This document shows, one piece after another, positions 23,033-33,682 of a DNA stretch of 64,000 nt. The stretch spans positions 6,211,001 through 6,275,000 of the forward strand of contig NC_081414.1 of NCBI RefSeq assembly GCF_030272615.1. Reading direction: 5' to 3'. Under the pieces are notes generated by a model. It was given only the letters and a program-made list of their open reading frames with translations. It was not told where the DNA came from and did not search any database. The stretch is from Cryptomeria japonica (Eukaryota > Streptophyta > Pinopsida > Cupressales > Cupressaceae). Each line of letters starts with the position of its first letter. Position 1 is the stretch's first letter. Position numbers and translations under genes: made by a program.

Positions 23033-24717
23033 TTGCAAAACAACCAGATGAATATCACTTCTTAAACACTTCTGTAATACGAGAATAATTCCACTTGTTA
23101 CAACACACAAGAATAGCTGCAAAATAAGAAAGAACGTGATGCTTTCTTGAAGGAATTCGCTCTGCAACTGATTCACCTTCTCTGTATTTGCAAAAGATAA
23201 CTCTGCGTTACTCTTCTGCAAACTCCTTTTAAGAGATCTCTATACTTGGTTGTTAGGAAATCAAATGCTTGTACTCTGGGCCTTAACTATAACATTGATT
23301 CCGCATGCTTCGGCCGTCCCTTCAAAATCGAATTCATACGAGAATTCATATTTTAACTCCAACAGGTCGCAACCTTCCTACAAGTGTCTCACTGTGAATT
23401 GCATTTTGATGGCTTTGTCTTTAGTCTGGGTCCCATCTTCCTATTGGCTACATAATACCACGCGGCATCTGATCATTGGCTTAGAAAATCCCTTTACATT
23501 TTGTTTTGATACTGGCCGAATGTATCCCTTTATACTGTGGCGGGCCCATGTTTTTCCCTTTTGGCCATGTCATCATCATGCCACGTGGACGGCTAGTATT
23601 CATTCTCGCTATTTTGTGGCCTTAAAGGGCGAGCACTTAACCCTTGCGAAATAGCGTCGACCGTCGGATCTTCTCTGCAGTCGATCGGTGTTTAACCCCT
23701 TGAGAAGGCTCTCAGAGATGGCGGGCCCACGAACACGCCATGGACACCTGGCGCCGTGTCACTTTCAGAGCTGACCTGTCAATTTTTCATTCGTCAAGCA
23801 TGAACCATAGGGACCCACAGTTTCCTTTTAGACCGCGTGTCATCAAGACACGTGGACGGTCCTGGTTAACTCTCGCTATTTCGCGGCCTTAAGAAGTGGG
23901 GATCTTACCCCTGCGAAATAGCGCGAGCCGTTAGATCATATCTCAACTTGCTCAGCATTTAAACCCTGTTAGAAGCTTTCAGGAAAGGCGGGCCCATTGA
24001 CACGCCATGGACACCTGGCGCCTTGTCATTTTCAGAGCTGACCTGTCACTTTTTCATTCGCTGGAAGGAGCCACGGGGTCTCAATGAATTGCAAGAGCTT
24101 TCCCTGCCAGGTAATCTCCACCTGTGAGCCGACTCATCTTTGGGGCCCACTTTTGAACCCTTGGTCCTGAGGAATGGTGGGCCCGCTGACTATGGTGACT
24201 TGTGCCACGTGCTACCTTTTAATACGCTAGAAGAAAGCCACGGGGCTCCAGCTACCTCTGACAACTATACCTTTTGCCTCCTCCGTCACGACACATGGAC
24301 GGCTGATATTCATTCTCGCTATTTCGTGGCCTTAAAGGGCGAGCACTTAACCCTTGCGAAATAGCGCTGATCGTCGGATCCTTTCTCAAGTTGATCGGCA
24401 TTTACTGGGCCCGACACTTTAGAAAGGAATAATACAAGGCAAAAAAATTTCAAATAATCAACATAACCGCCTAGGTAAATAACAAGGGGGGACACTTCCT
24501 ACGATCCCACGACCCATGACTTAAGTGAAATAAAGTAACGACAAAATAGAAACCAGAGGGCTTAGCAAGGAAAAAATCTAAAAAATTAAAACCCTTAAAC
24601 CCCTAAGGTTTAGAACAAAGCTGAAGGACTTAGGATTACACCTCATTCGGAAAATTTTCAAGGTACCATAGCCAATTATGGGGAAAGAAGAACCCAATTT
24701 TAAAAACAGTGATAACA
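23033..24717 (-). repeat. Element J upstream region with GC-rich stem-loop repeats
   Basis: This 1.7-kb region precedes the J ORF. It contains three copies of a stem-loop unit at 23607-23656, 23874-23923 and 24317-24366, each with arms CGCTATTTCG and CGAAATAGCG (one mismatch in copy 1). It also holds a repeated segment with cgccatggacacctggcgcc near 23736 and 24002, and several gcgggcccac-like blocks. Base composition is visibly richer in G+C than the flanks. On the J strand this is the 5' leader or promoter region. No gene is supported here; the short plus-strand frames arise from the repeats. Confidence 0.75.
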
Positions 24718-24722
24718 ATTCA

Positions 24723-25479
24723 CATTGAAGGTTTCTAGCTTGTAAGTTGATTCTTGCCATCAAAACCCTAGCAAACCCTTCTTTTTGCACCCATTTTTGG
24801 GACAGTCATGGAGGAGGCCTAATGGACCCTAAGACTTAGAAAATCCTCAAGAACTTTCAAAAGGGTATAAGAATATAAGGTTATTTTTGTCTGGAAGTCC
24901 ATCGTTCGAGCAGGATGAGCACAAAACCCCAAAAAGAGGGCTAATTCCTTGTAGCCTGTTTTAGGCCTAAAATATTGTTTTTTGTCAAATTGGGTACACA
25001 AAGGAAGGTTGTAAAGCATAAAACCCATCAAATCAAGTTGAAACAAGTTAATCTTGCATGCATTTAACACATTTGGTGAGAGTGACTCCATAAGTCGGTT
25101 TGTAGCACTTGTGAAGGATTACTACACTCCAAACCATAGAAGACCAAAGACACCCATGGGGGTAGAACTTGACAAAAACTTGTAATTCATCAAGAGGAGA
25201 CCTTGTGCAGTTAGAGAATAGGTTAGGGACAGAGGAAATGCATTCCAATTGAGAGAGTAAGGTGTTAGACTACAAAGCCTAAAACAATGGAGTTGAAGCC
25301 CTTGAGCAACCAGGGAGTGTTTGACTTAGGGAGGTGGATCAAGGAGAGTTGCTAGGTTGCCTATAAGATTTTTGCTCTTTGATTTTGGTGACTACACCTA
25401 GAAACTAGTAAAGGACCTATCACTTAGAAAAAAAAAATACAAGCCATTTGGGCAACCCTCTTGCCATACCTCCCTATTA
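24723..25479 (+). repeat. Element I 5' LTR, second part
   Basis: It resumes cacattgaaggtttctagct after the right target copy of J and matches 31875-32630. It ends ccatacctccctatta, next to the primer binding site. Confidence 0.93.
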
Positions 25480-25482
25480 TAG

Positions 25483-25494
25483 TGGTAGCAGAGC
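25483..25494 (+). other. Element I primer binding site
   Basis: The sequence tggtagcagagc lies three bases after the 5' LTR. It differs from the initiator tRNA-Met type TGGTATCAGAGC at one position. Confidence 0.8.
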
Positions 25495-25531
25495 ACAGTT
25501 ACACTTGGGAAGAAGTGGAAATTTGGCAACC

Positions 25532-28500
25532 ATGGTGACAAATGCAGAGTTAGCCATGAAAATGGAAGATCAGGAAGAAGAAAATAGGTTACTCAGAGTG
25601 AAGCTAGACCTCCTAGAGCATAAATTGGGAGAAGTAGAAGTGAAGGCAGATGGAGCCAGCAATAAGATAGATGGAATAGAAGACAGGGGTAAGCTATTAG
25701 CTATAGAGGATGAAATCCCTCTACCAGACCCTGTGATAGAGAATGAACCCTTTTTGAAAGCCTTGAAGGCTATGAGTGGGAGAACACTAGAAGGAGTCCT
25801 ACTATTTAGTGGTAAAATGGACCGAGAAGTGGTCATGGAGTGGATTGAGGGTCTTGAGAACCATTTTGAATGTGATGGTGTGACAGAGGCCCAGAAAGTG
25901 AAGGTGGCTAAGTCTAGGTTAAGAGGAGCTACCTTAACATGGTGGAAGTTCATTCAGGATGAACATGAGAAAGAGGGCAAAAAGCCCATAGCAACTTGGA
26001 AGGGAATGTTGTCCAAGATCAGAGAGACTTACATTCCCGAGGACTATGAAATACAACTTCATAGGAAAAAGCAAAACCTTAGGCAAAAAGAGTTAGATGT
26101 CAGTAGCTACACCGAGGAGTTTCAGAAGCTATGCCTTAGGTCAAAGATCCAAGAGGATGAAAATGTCAAGGTTGCTAGGTATCTCAATGGCTTGAGATGG
26201 AACATTCAGGAAGAGTTAAGTTTGTTGTGTCCTACAACAATCCAGAAGTGCTATCAACTTGCACTTAAGGTAGAAGAAAGGAGTAGGAAGAAGCAAGAGC
26301 AGCATAATAGAGGTAGAGGAAGAGGCAGAGATGGTAGAGGCCATAGAGGCAGTTTTGGGGGAAGACACATAGATCAAAGGTCCCAAGGAGAATCTAAACT
26401 TATAGAGAAAAGTGGGGATTCTCAGAGCGAGCCCAACTATAGGGGTAGGGGATCAAGCAACCCAGGAAGGGGTAGATCTAGTGGACCAAGTAGAGGGTCT
26501 TACTTCTCCACCATGAAATGCTATAACTATCAGAAATTGGATCATCCTGCTTATAGGTGTCCAAAAAAGCCTAGTTCTTCCCATGCAGGTGAAAATAGAG
26601 TCAACTATGTTCAGGAGGAAGGAAGTAGTACAAGAACTCCAACAATCAACCTAGCACCTGAAGATGGTGAGAGTCTAATGATGAGGAGAGTATTGATGCA
26701 AGAACCTCACAAGTGTGAAGTGTCTCAGAGAAGAGCATTGTTCAGGATCAAGTGCAAAATCTTGGGCAAGGTATGTAAGGTGGTTATAGATTCAGGTTCC
26801 ACAAATAACATTATCTCAGAGGAGGTAGTTAGCAAATTGAACCTACCTAGAATGAGGCACAATGAACCCTACAAGGTAACCTGGTTAAACAAGGGATAAC
26901 ATGTCCTAGTTAATGAACAAGCATGGATAGACTTCAACATAGGTGAATATAATGATAGGATACTATGTGACATCCTTCCTATGGATACTTGCCATCTACT
27001 ATTGGGTAGACCTTGGCAATTTGATAGAAAGGCACACCATGATGGTGAAAAAAACACATATTCCTTTTAAAAGAATGGCATTGTCTACAAAATGCAGTCC
27101 CTTAGTGAAGAGATAGAGAACAGCAAACCACAGGCACCTAAAGTGTTATTAGTCAATGAAAAAGAGTTCATCCAAACCATGAAAGAGGGAGATGGGATTG
27201 GTTATGCACTTGTAGTGAAACCTAAGGAGGAGAAGAAAGAAAAACAAGTTGAGATCCCACAAGAAGTGCAGAAAATTCTTGATAACTTTAAGGACATCAT
27301 CAGTGATGGACAACTAGCAATATTACCTCCTCCTAGAGCCATTAGTCATCAGATTGACTTTATACCAAGAGCTTCTTTGCCAAACAAAGCAGCCTATAAG
27401 ATGACTCCTGAACAGAACAAAGAGGTAGCTAGGCAGATTCAAGAGTTGTTGGATCAAGGATTAATAAGAAAGAGTATAAGTCCTTGTGCCGTGCCTACAG
27501 TGTTAGCACCTAAGAAAGGGGGAACATGGAGACTATGCACCAATTCCAGAGCCATAAACAAAATCACAATAAGGTACAGATTCCCTATTCCTAGGATAGA
27601 AGATTTGATGGATTGTTTAGGGGGTGCAAAGTATTTCACAAAAATAGACTTAAAGAGTGGTTACCATCAGATAAGAATAAAAGAGGGTGATGAGTGGAAA
27701 ACTGCTTTCAAAACAAATGAGGGTCTTTATGAATGGTTGGTTATTCCTTTTGGACTCTCTAATGCTCCTAGTACCTTTATGAGGTTAATGAATGAAGTAT
27801 TGCAGGATTTTCTTGGTAAGTTTGTGGTAGTCTACTTAGATGATATTCTCATTTTTAGTAAGACTAAAGAGGAGCATTTGAAACACTTAGCCATTGTTTT
27901 GCAAAGATTATCTGATGAGCAGTTAACCATAAATCTTGAGAAATGTGATTTTATGAAGCAAGAGCTAGTCTATCTTGGTTTTGTTGTGTCTAGTGGAGAT
28001 CTTAAGATGGATCAATCTAAAGTTGCAGCCATAACAAGTTGGCCAACCCCACAATCAGCCAGTGCAGTTAGGAGTTTTCATGGTCTAGCCCAGGTTTACA
28101 GAAAGTTTATCAGAGGGTTCAGTGAAATTTGTGCACCCATGTTAGATACAATAAAGGGTGGTCATAAGGTTAAGTTTCAATGGACAGAAGCAGCCAATAA
28201 GGGGTTTGAGTTACGCAAAACTAGAGTTGCTACACAGCCAGTGTTAATCCTTCCTAGTTTTGATAAGCTCTTTACTATAGAATGTGATGCTAGTCATCTT
28301 GCAGTAGGTGCAATCTTGAGTCAGGATAATAGACCAATTGCTTTCTTTAGTGAGAAATTGAATGATGCAAAGAAAAATTACTCATCCTATGATTTAGAGT
28401 TATATGCATTGGTGCAGGCACTCAGGAAGTGGAGACATTACTTGCTTCCTAAAGAGTTTGTTGTGTATACAGACAACCAGGCAGTCAGTTTTTTGAATTC

Positions 28501-30129
28501 TCAGGATAAACTCAACCATAGGCATGTGAAATGGGTAGAATACCTACAAGCATATACCTTTACTCCTAGGCACAAGAAAGGCCAATGTAACAAAGTAGTT
28601 GATGCTTTGAGTAGGAGATTGTTGACTATTCAGGAGATTCAAGTTAAGAGTATCGGTATTGATTGCTTTCAAGATTTGTATCCTAATGATGATGATTTTG
28701 TTGTTGCTTATAAAGTTTGTCACGCTTTTGAGAATCATTTCCATAGTGAGTATGCTGACTCTACATTGCAGAATGGGTTTTTATTCAGGGGAGGACAACT
28801 GTGTGTTCCTAAAGGTTCCATGAGAGAAAACCTTATCCAAGAGAAACACAATGGGTGTTTGAGTGGCCATTCTGGTCTCAATAAGACCTTAGAGTTGGTT
28901 CAACGCTTCTATTACTGGCCTAAGATGCAGAGAGATGTCAGAAGGTATGTTGAGCAATGTATGGTATGTCAGAAGGCCAAAGGTAATAGCACTAATGCTG
29001 GTTTATATCAGCCACTTCCCATTCCTTCTAGGCCATGGGAGTGCATCAGCATGGATTTTGTTGTAGGTTTACCAAAGAAAAAAGCAGGGTATGATAGTAT
29101 TTTTGTGGTTGTTGACAGATTTAGCAAAATGGCTCACTTTATACCTTGCAAAACTACTAATGATGCTAGTCATATTGCTTTCCTTTTCTTTAAAGAAGTT
29201 GTCAGGATACATGGTTTGCCATCTAGCATTGTGTTAGATAGAGATGTTAAGTTTTTAGGTCATTTTTGGAAGACTTTGTGGAATAAATTGGGTACTAACT
29301 TATCTTTTGGCTCAGCTTATCATCCACAGATAGATGGCCAAATAGAAGTGGTGAATAGAACATTGGGTAATCTACTCAGATGTCTCACCAAGAAGTATGG
29401 ACAAAGCTGGGATCAGCTCATTCCACAGGCAGAATTTGCCTATAATGATAGTGTAAACAGATCCACTAGTAAGAGTCCATTTCAGATTGTTTATGGTATG
29501 CATCCAAAAGGTGTTTTTGAGTTACATGATGTGACTAACTTGCAACATGTTAGTGGGACAATAGAGGATATGGCATAGTCTCTGAAAGAGATCCATGAAC
29601 AGGTTATGCAGTCTTTGCAGGACACCACAACAAGAGTCAAGGCAAGGGTAGATACTTCAAAGAGGGATGTCCAATTCTCAGTTGGAGATTTTGTGATGGT
29701 GAATCTAACAAGTCTAGATTGTAAAAGGGAGTTCCTACCAAGTTACAGATGAGAAGAATAGGGCCTTGCAGGATTTTGGCTAAGTATGGTCCTAATGCTT
29801 ATAAGATTGATTTACCTGCTGATGTTTCCTTGTCTCCTATCTTTAATGTTGTAGATTTGGTACCTTTCAAGGGGCAGCCTCCAAAAGAGACTCAGAGAGC
29901 TTCAGACATTTCACATTCCCTTTCCGATCTATCTCTTCCCTCTTCTTCTTTTCCCATTCCTGAACAGGTACTTGATTCCAGAATCATCAAGAAGACTAGA
30001 CAGCATGACTACTTTGAACATTTGATCAAGTGGAAGGATCAACTAGCCTCTGAAGCCACTTGGATACCTGAAAGTGACTTCCACAAGGCTGGTATTCCTC
30101 TCTCTTTTCTGCCCAAAGTAGTCACGTGA
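25532..30129 (+). pseudogene. Element I gag-pol polyprotein with few lesions, chromodomain end
   Basis: The frame opens at ATG 25532 (MVTNAELAMKMEDQ), just after the primer binding site. Gag includes LTWWKFIQDEHEKEG, an RG-rich stretch and a zinc knuckle CYNYQKLDHPAYRC whose second Cys is Tyr. Protease shows VVIDSGSTNNIISEE. RT has VYLDDILIF (27833-27844). RNase H has ECDASHLAVGAILSQD. Integrase follows with CMVCQKAKG, MDFVVGLP, DRDVKF and QIEVVNRTL. The C-terminus has HLIKWKDQLASEATWIPES, a chromodomain core. In-frame stops are TAA 26897-26899, TAA 27068-27070 and TAG 29576-29578. A one-base loss near 29720 shifts the end to the frame that closes at 30127-30129. The least damaged gypsy copy here, but not functional. 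Confidence 0.93.
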
Positions 30130-30146
30130 TTTTCACCGAGGGAGTA
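30130..30146 (+). other. Element I polypurine tract
   Basis: The short stretch before the 3' LTR contains cgagggagta, the best purine-rich candidate for the plus-strand primer. Confidence 0.6.
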
Positions 30147-32632
30147 TGGTGCAGGAGCACCTAGCTTCATTTCATCATAGGTTTGATAGTAGGTTTGATT
30201 TTTATTAGTCTTGAGTTGGAAAGTTTTTTTAAGATGTTTTTGAGTTGTTCTAAGTTGTTTGGATGTGTTTTGAACTCATTGTGCGGTCATGTTTCCTGTT
30301 TTCATCTTTTTGCTCAAAGTTGCCAGTTTGGAGTTGCCTGGCAAAATGTTGGGAAAAGTGAGTTTTCAATGTGTTTTTATTTTGAAAAGTTTTTAGACAT
30401 GCTTTGTGCTTGGTTTTTAGGTGTGAGTAGTGTTTTTAGGTGATTGGTAGTCTTTGAGGTCAACCTTGCATCATCTAGGCATTAAAAGTTCTCATTTTAG
30501 ACATGAAAATGTTAAAATTTTAGTGCTCTTGGACATGTACCTGTCAGTACAGGAGGATAACTAACTTGTAGAGGTATTTATTCTCCTTCTTTAACCATTG
30601 TAAGGGTTGATTTCATGGAGATATCAAGCATTTGAAAGTTTGCACTAGTTTTTACCTTGTTTTTCTCTAAGTTTTAACTCCATGTGAGTAGCAGTCCGTA
30701 CACCTATTGTACTTGGCCGTACTGTTCTTAGATTTTCAAGTTCTCTTATGGTTCTTGAAGCTTTTCCCTTTGGTGGCATCAAATTTCATTAAGTTTTAAA
30801 TTCTAAGAAAAATTAATTGGTTTTGACAGTTTCATTGCCTTGTCTAGGAATTTGGCAAGGATGCTTGACCAACTTGGCTCCTTGAAGCCCTAAATGTTCA
30901 TGGCTTCCCAAGAACCAGTTGGTCAACTTGTAAGATATGTAAATACATGTTTTTATTTCAAAAATGCAAGTGCAAGAAGTTTTGTGGCCATGGAGCCCTA
31001 GGCAAGTGTGTTATTTGGCTAGGGTCTTCGAAGAAGTTTGATGCTTTGCTCTTCTATAGCAAATGCATTCATCAGGTGTATAGGCTTGTCTTGTTGTTCA
31101 GGTTGTATGTGAAAGAAAAGAGGATTTCTAAGCCATGATAAAGATGGTTGCATTTTTCAGTTTGTGAAAATTGTGTAAAAAAACAGTGAGTCACTGTTTT
31201 GGTGTTGGTTTCCACTCATTTGCTTACTCTCCACCATATATTGGTGTTTGTAAAACCTTGTATCTCCTTTTATTTGTTTTCAAACAAGAAAAAGGAGTGG
31301 TCTTTGACCCTGCCCATGGGTTTTGAGTTTTCCAAGATTAGTTAATGATCCTTTAGGCGATGTTGTAACGCCCAGCTGGCTGTAACAGTCAATTATGACT
31401 GATTTTTGCATTTTAGTTGAGTTGTTTTTGCAATCTTCCTCTTCCAAATAGCAGGTATGAAGGTCAAAAAATATTCAAAGATAGAGAATTGATCAAAAGC
31501 ACCAGACAGACCTTTGAAAAAGAGTTTTGACAGTGGTAAATGTAGGTTAAAGTAAAAATGCAATGAAAGAGGCAAAGTGCAGTGATAACAAGTTTTGACA
31601 GTGAATGATTCATTGGTTTGTAATTGCCTAATGCTTTCTTTGTGTAGGGATAATGTGGTTCTCCTTTGTCACTAATGTTGGACATGTTTTGAATTTAATT
31701 GGTACTCATGCAATGATGTGTTTGTGGAAAGCAAGAAAGGGAAAAGTTGTAAATGTTGCACACTCCTTATGAGCATCTTTTGTAAAACCTTGTTCTCTAA
31801 CCTTTGAAGGTGTTAAACTGCTTTATTTTGACCTAATTAGTATGTGACATGGTAGAAATAAGGTTGCATGATTCACATTGAAGGTTTCTAGCTTGTATGT
31901 TGATTCTTGCCATCAAAACCCTAACAAACCCTTCTTTTTGCACCCATTTTTGGGACAGTCATGGAGGAGGCCTAATGGACCCTAAGACTTAGAAAATCCT
32001 CAAGAACTTCCAAAAGGGTATAAGAATATAAGGTTATTTTTGTCTGGAAGTCCATCTTTTGAGCAGGATGAGCATAAAACCCCAAAAAGAGGGCTAATTC
32101 CTTGTAGCCCGCTTTAGGCCTAAAATATGGTTTTTTGTCAAATCGGGTACACAAAGGAAGGTTGTAAAGCATAAAACCCATCAAATCAAGTTGAAACAAG
32201 TTAATCTTGCATGCATTTAACACATTTGGTGAGATAGACTCCATAAGTCGGTTTGTAGCACTTGTGAAGGATTACTACACTCCAAACCATAGAAGACCAA
32301 AGACACCCATGGGGGTAGAACTTGACACAAACTTGTAATTCATCAAGAGGAGACCTTGTGCAGTTAGAGAATAGGTTAGGGATAGAGGAAATGAATTTCA
32401 ATTGAGAGAGTAAGGTGTTAGACTACAAAGCCTAAAACAATGGAGTTGAAGCCCTTGAGCAACCAGGGAGTGTTTGACTTAGGGAGGTGGATCAAGGAGA
32501 GTTGCTAGGTTACCTATAAGCTTTTTGCTCTCTGATTTTGGTGACTACACATAGAAACTAGAAAAGGACCTATCACTTAGAAAAAAAAAATACAAGCCAT
32601 TTGGGCAACCCCCTTGCCATACCTCCCTATCA
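30147..32632 (+). repeat. Element I 3' LTR
   Basis: This 2,486-bp LTR starts tggtgcaggagcacctagc and ends ctccctatca. It is uninterrupted and shows the empty target site of J at about 31870. A ten-base A run lies at 32581-32590. No gene is supported inside it. Confidence 0.94.
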
Positions 32633-33682
32633 ACAGTGCACCTTCGTATCCACATTATCTGTGTCAGCTCTCCTTTTTTTGTGGGTAGATGCATTAGGTT
32701 GTTCCTCATCCAAATCCGAATCTTTTCCATTCTCAAAGATATGTGCATTCGTGATCAGAGGGTCATCTTTGGTCTCCCTAGCCTTGTCCTTCAGATGTTC
32801 ATAAATGAGCAATATAAGCCCCTGATGGGCTATAGCATAGGAGTTAGGCTTTTTAGTGTGGTCAGCAAGACTCTCATTCAGAGAGGATGCTAAATAAAAA
32901 GGTAGGGATATTTTGGCCCCGTGACGGAAGTGGTTCAAAATAGCAAAGTGATAGTTATAGATTTTTGTAAATCTACCGTCAAAAGTTAAATACTCCATTA
33001 AAACCCTTAAAACTTTTTGCCAAAAGGGCTTTACCTGTTGGGGAATGTAATAGGAAATGTTGTCTTTCTTCACAAGCTTGCCCTTCTCATCCTCTGATTT
33101 TGGGAAGATTTTGAACACCTCAGCTACATACTTGTGATCTCTATAAAATTTGGTTCCCTCCATCTACAGACCCGTGACCTCGACGACCAGGTTCTCATCA
33201 ATTTGCCATATCTCCTCGAACAAGGTAACTCTGTTGTTACTCCAGCCTCTGGCAAAACCATGAGAAACAAAATTTCTGCTTCTGTGAAGCTTTTCCATAT
33301 AGTCAGTAAAGCCATATCTATGAAGTCTTCTCCAGACTTTTCATTCACTCTTCCAATTTTTGCATCCTGGGGGCTCGTTCCTATTTAAATTACCACCCAT
33401 TTTTAGCTCCAGGTAGAAGTACCAATAGCTATAATTCACAGTTCGTAGATGAAACCCCAAATGCTTGTAAATTCTAGAGTTACTGAATAGAGACTCTTTG
33501 GTTGTTTTGAAACTTATCTTTATGGCCACACAAACTAAGCAATTATGATTATAATATTCCTCACGCATATGATCATGGAAATGATGCCAAAAAGCACTCA
33601 TTAACTGGCAGTTAATCCACCCCCAAAATCTGTCTTTGGAATTCATTCCCCAAAATGTAATCATGATATTAACTTGACCCAT
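32633..33682 (-). pseudogene. Element H extra ORF, N-terminal part, overlapping the LINE pol stop
   Basis: The ATG at 33680-33682 lies inside the last codons of the LINE polymerase ORF, whose TAA is at 33669-33671, so the two ORFs overlap by 14 bases. The frame runs MGQVNIMITFWGMNSKDRF, through W/H-rich sequence, then GFARGWSNNRVTLFEEIW, MEGTKFYRDHKYVAEVF, YLTFDGRFTKIYNYHF and SLPFYLASSLNESLADH, to a basic cluster THKKRRADTDN. Two stops interrupt it (about 33341 and 33164). Element I follows at 32632, and coding continues at 16715. The total without I is about 626 codons. No known catalytic motif is visible. It weakly recalls the 'putative plant transposon protein' type of sequence and the N-terminal part of the J protein. 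The role is unknown. Confidence 0.6.

Larger units (their letters stand above)
18454..24717 (-). mobile_element. Element J: TG...CA element with one giant non-pol ORF and no visible LTRs
   Basis: J is 6,264 bp and sits in the 5' LTR of I. It starts tgttgttctc, ends gtgataaca, and is flanked by attca at 18449-18453 and 24718-24722. The uninterrupted 3' LTR of I (gcatgattcacattg near 31867) shows the empty site. A 5-bp duplication with TG...CA ends is the mark of retroviral-type integration. However, I find no pair of LTRs, no primer binding site and no gag, protease, RT or integrase. Options are a solo LTR of a giant-LTR family, a non-autonomous LARD-like element with lost LTR identity, or an unknown transposon. 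Being the innermost insertion, it is the youngest of this nest. Confidence 0.85.
16716..32632 (+). mobile_element. Element I: Ty3/gypsy chromovirus-like element split by J
   Basis: I has a 5' LTR (16716-18453 plus 24723-25479), a primer binding site (25483-25494), a nearly open gag-pol (25532-30129) and a 3' LTR (30147-32632). The target duplication is actgt (16711-16715) and acagt (32633-32637), one mismatch. Removing I restores one open frame in the H extra ORF. Without J the element is about 9.65 kb. LTRs differ by about 5 % by eye, so it is younger than D and G. Confidence 0.93.

Noticed and set aside
23033-23221. An N-terminal extension of the J protein rich in hydrophobic residues
   Set aside because: The frame is open, but the first 63 residues look like untranslated sequence. 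The compact MAPKREFSG start is more plausible, although not proven.
23250-24364. Plus-strand open frames upstream of the J ORF, two of which end with the same residues
   Set aside because: The shared ending comes from the DNA repeats (stem-loop units). The frames are short, end inside the repeat, and lie antisense to the J ORF leader.
18454-24717. J as a cut-and-paste DNA transposon
   Set aside because: The only terminal inverted match is about TGTT/AACA, and no transposase motif is seen. TG...CA with a 5-bp duplication fits retroviral-type integration better, though a DNA transposon is not fully excluded.
25448-25531. A start for the element I gag upstream of 25532
   Set aside because: This region includes the LTR end and primer binding site, which are not expected to be translated. 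The ATG at 25532 fits gag position.
30183-32401. Short open frames in the element I LTRs on both strands
   Set aside because: They are not preserved between the two LTR copies beyond plain sequence identity, and have no recognised motif.
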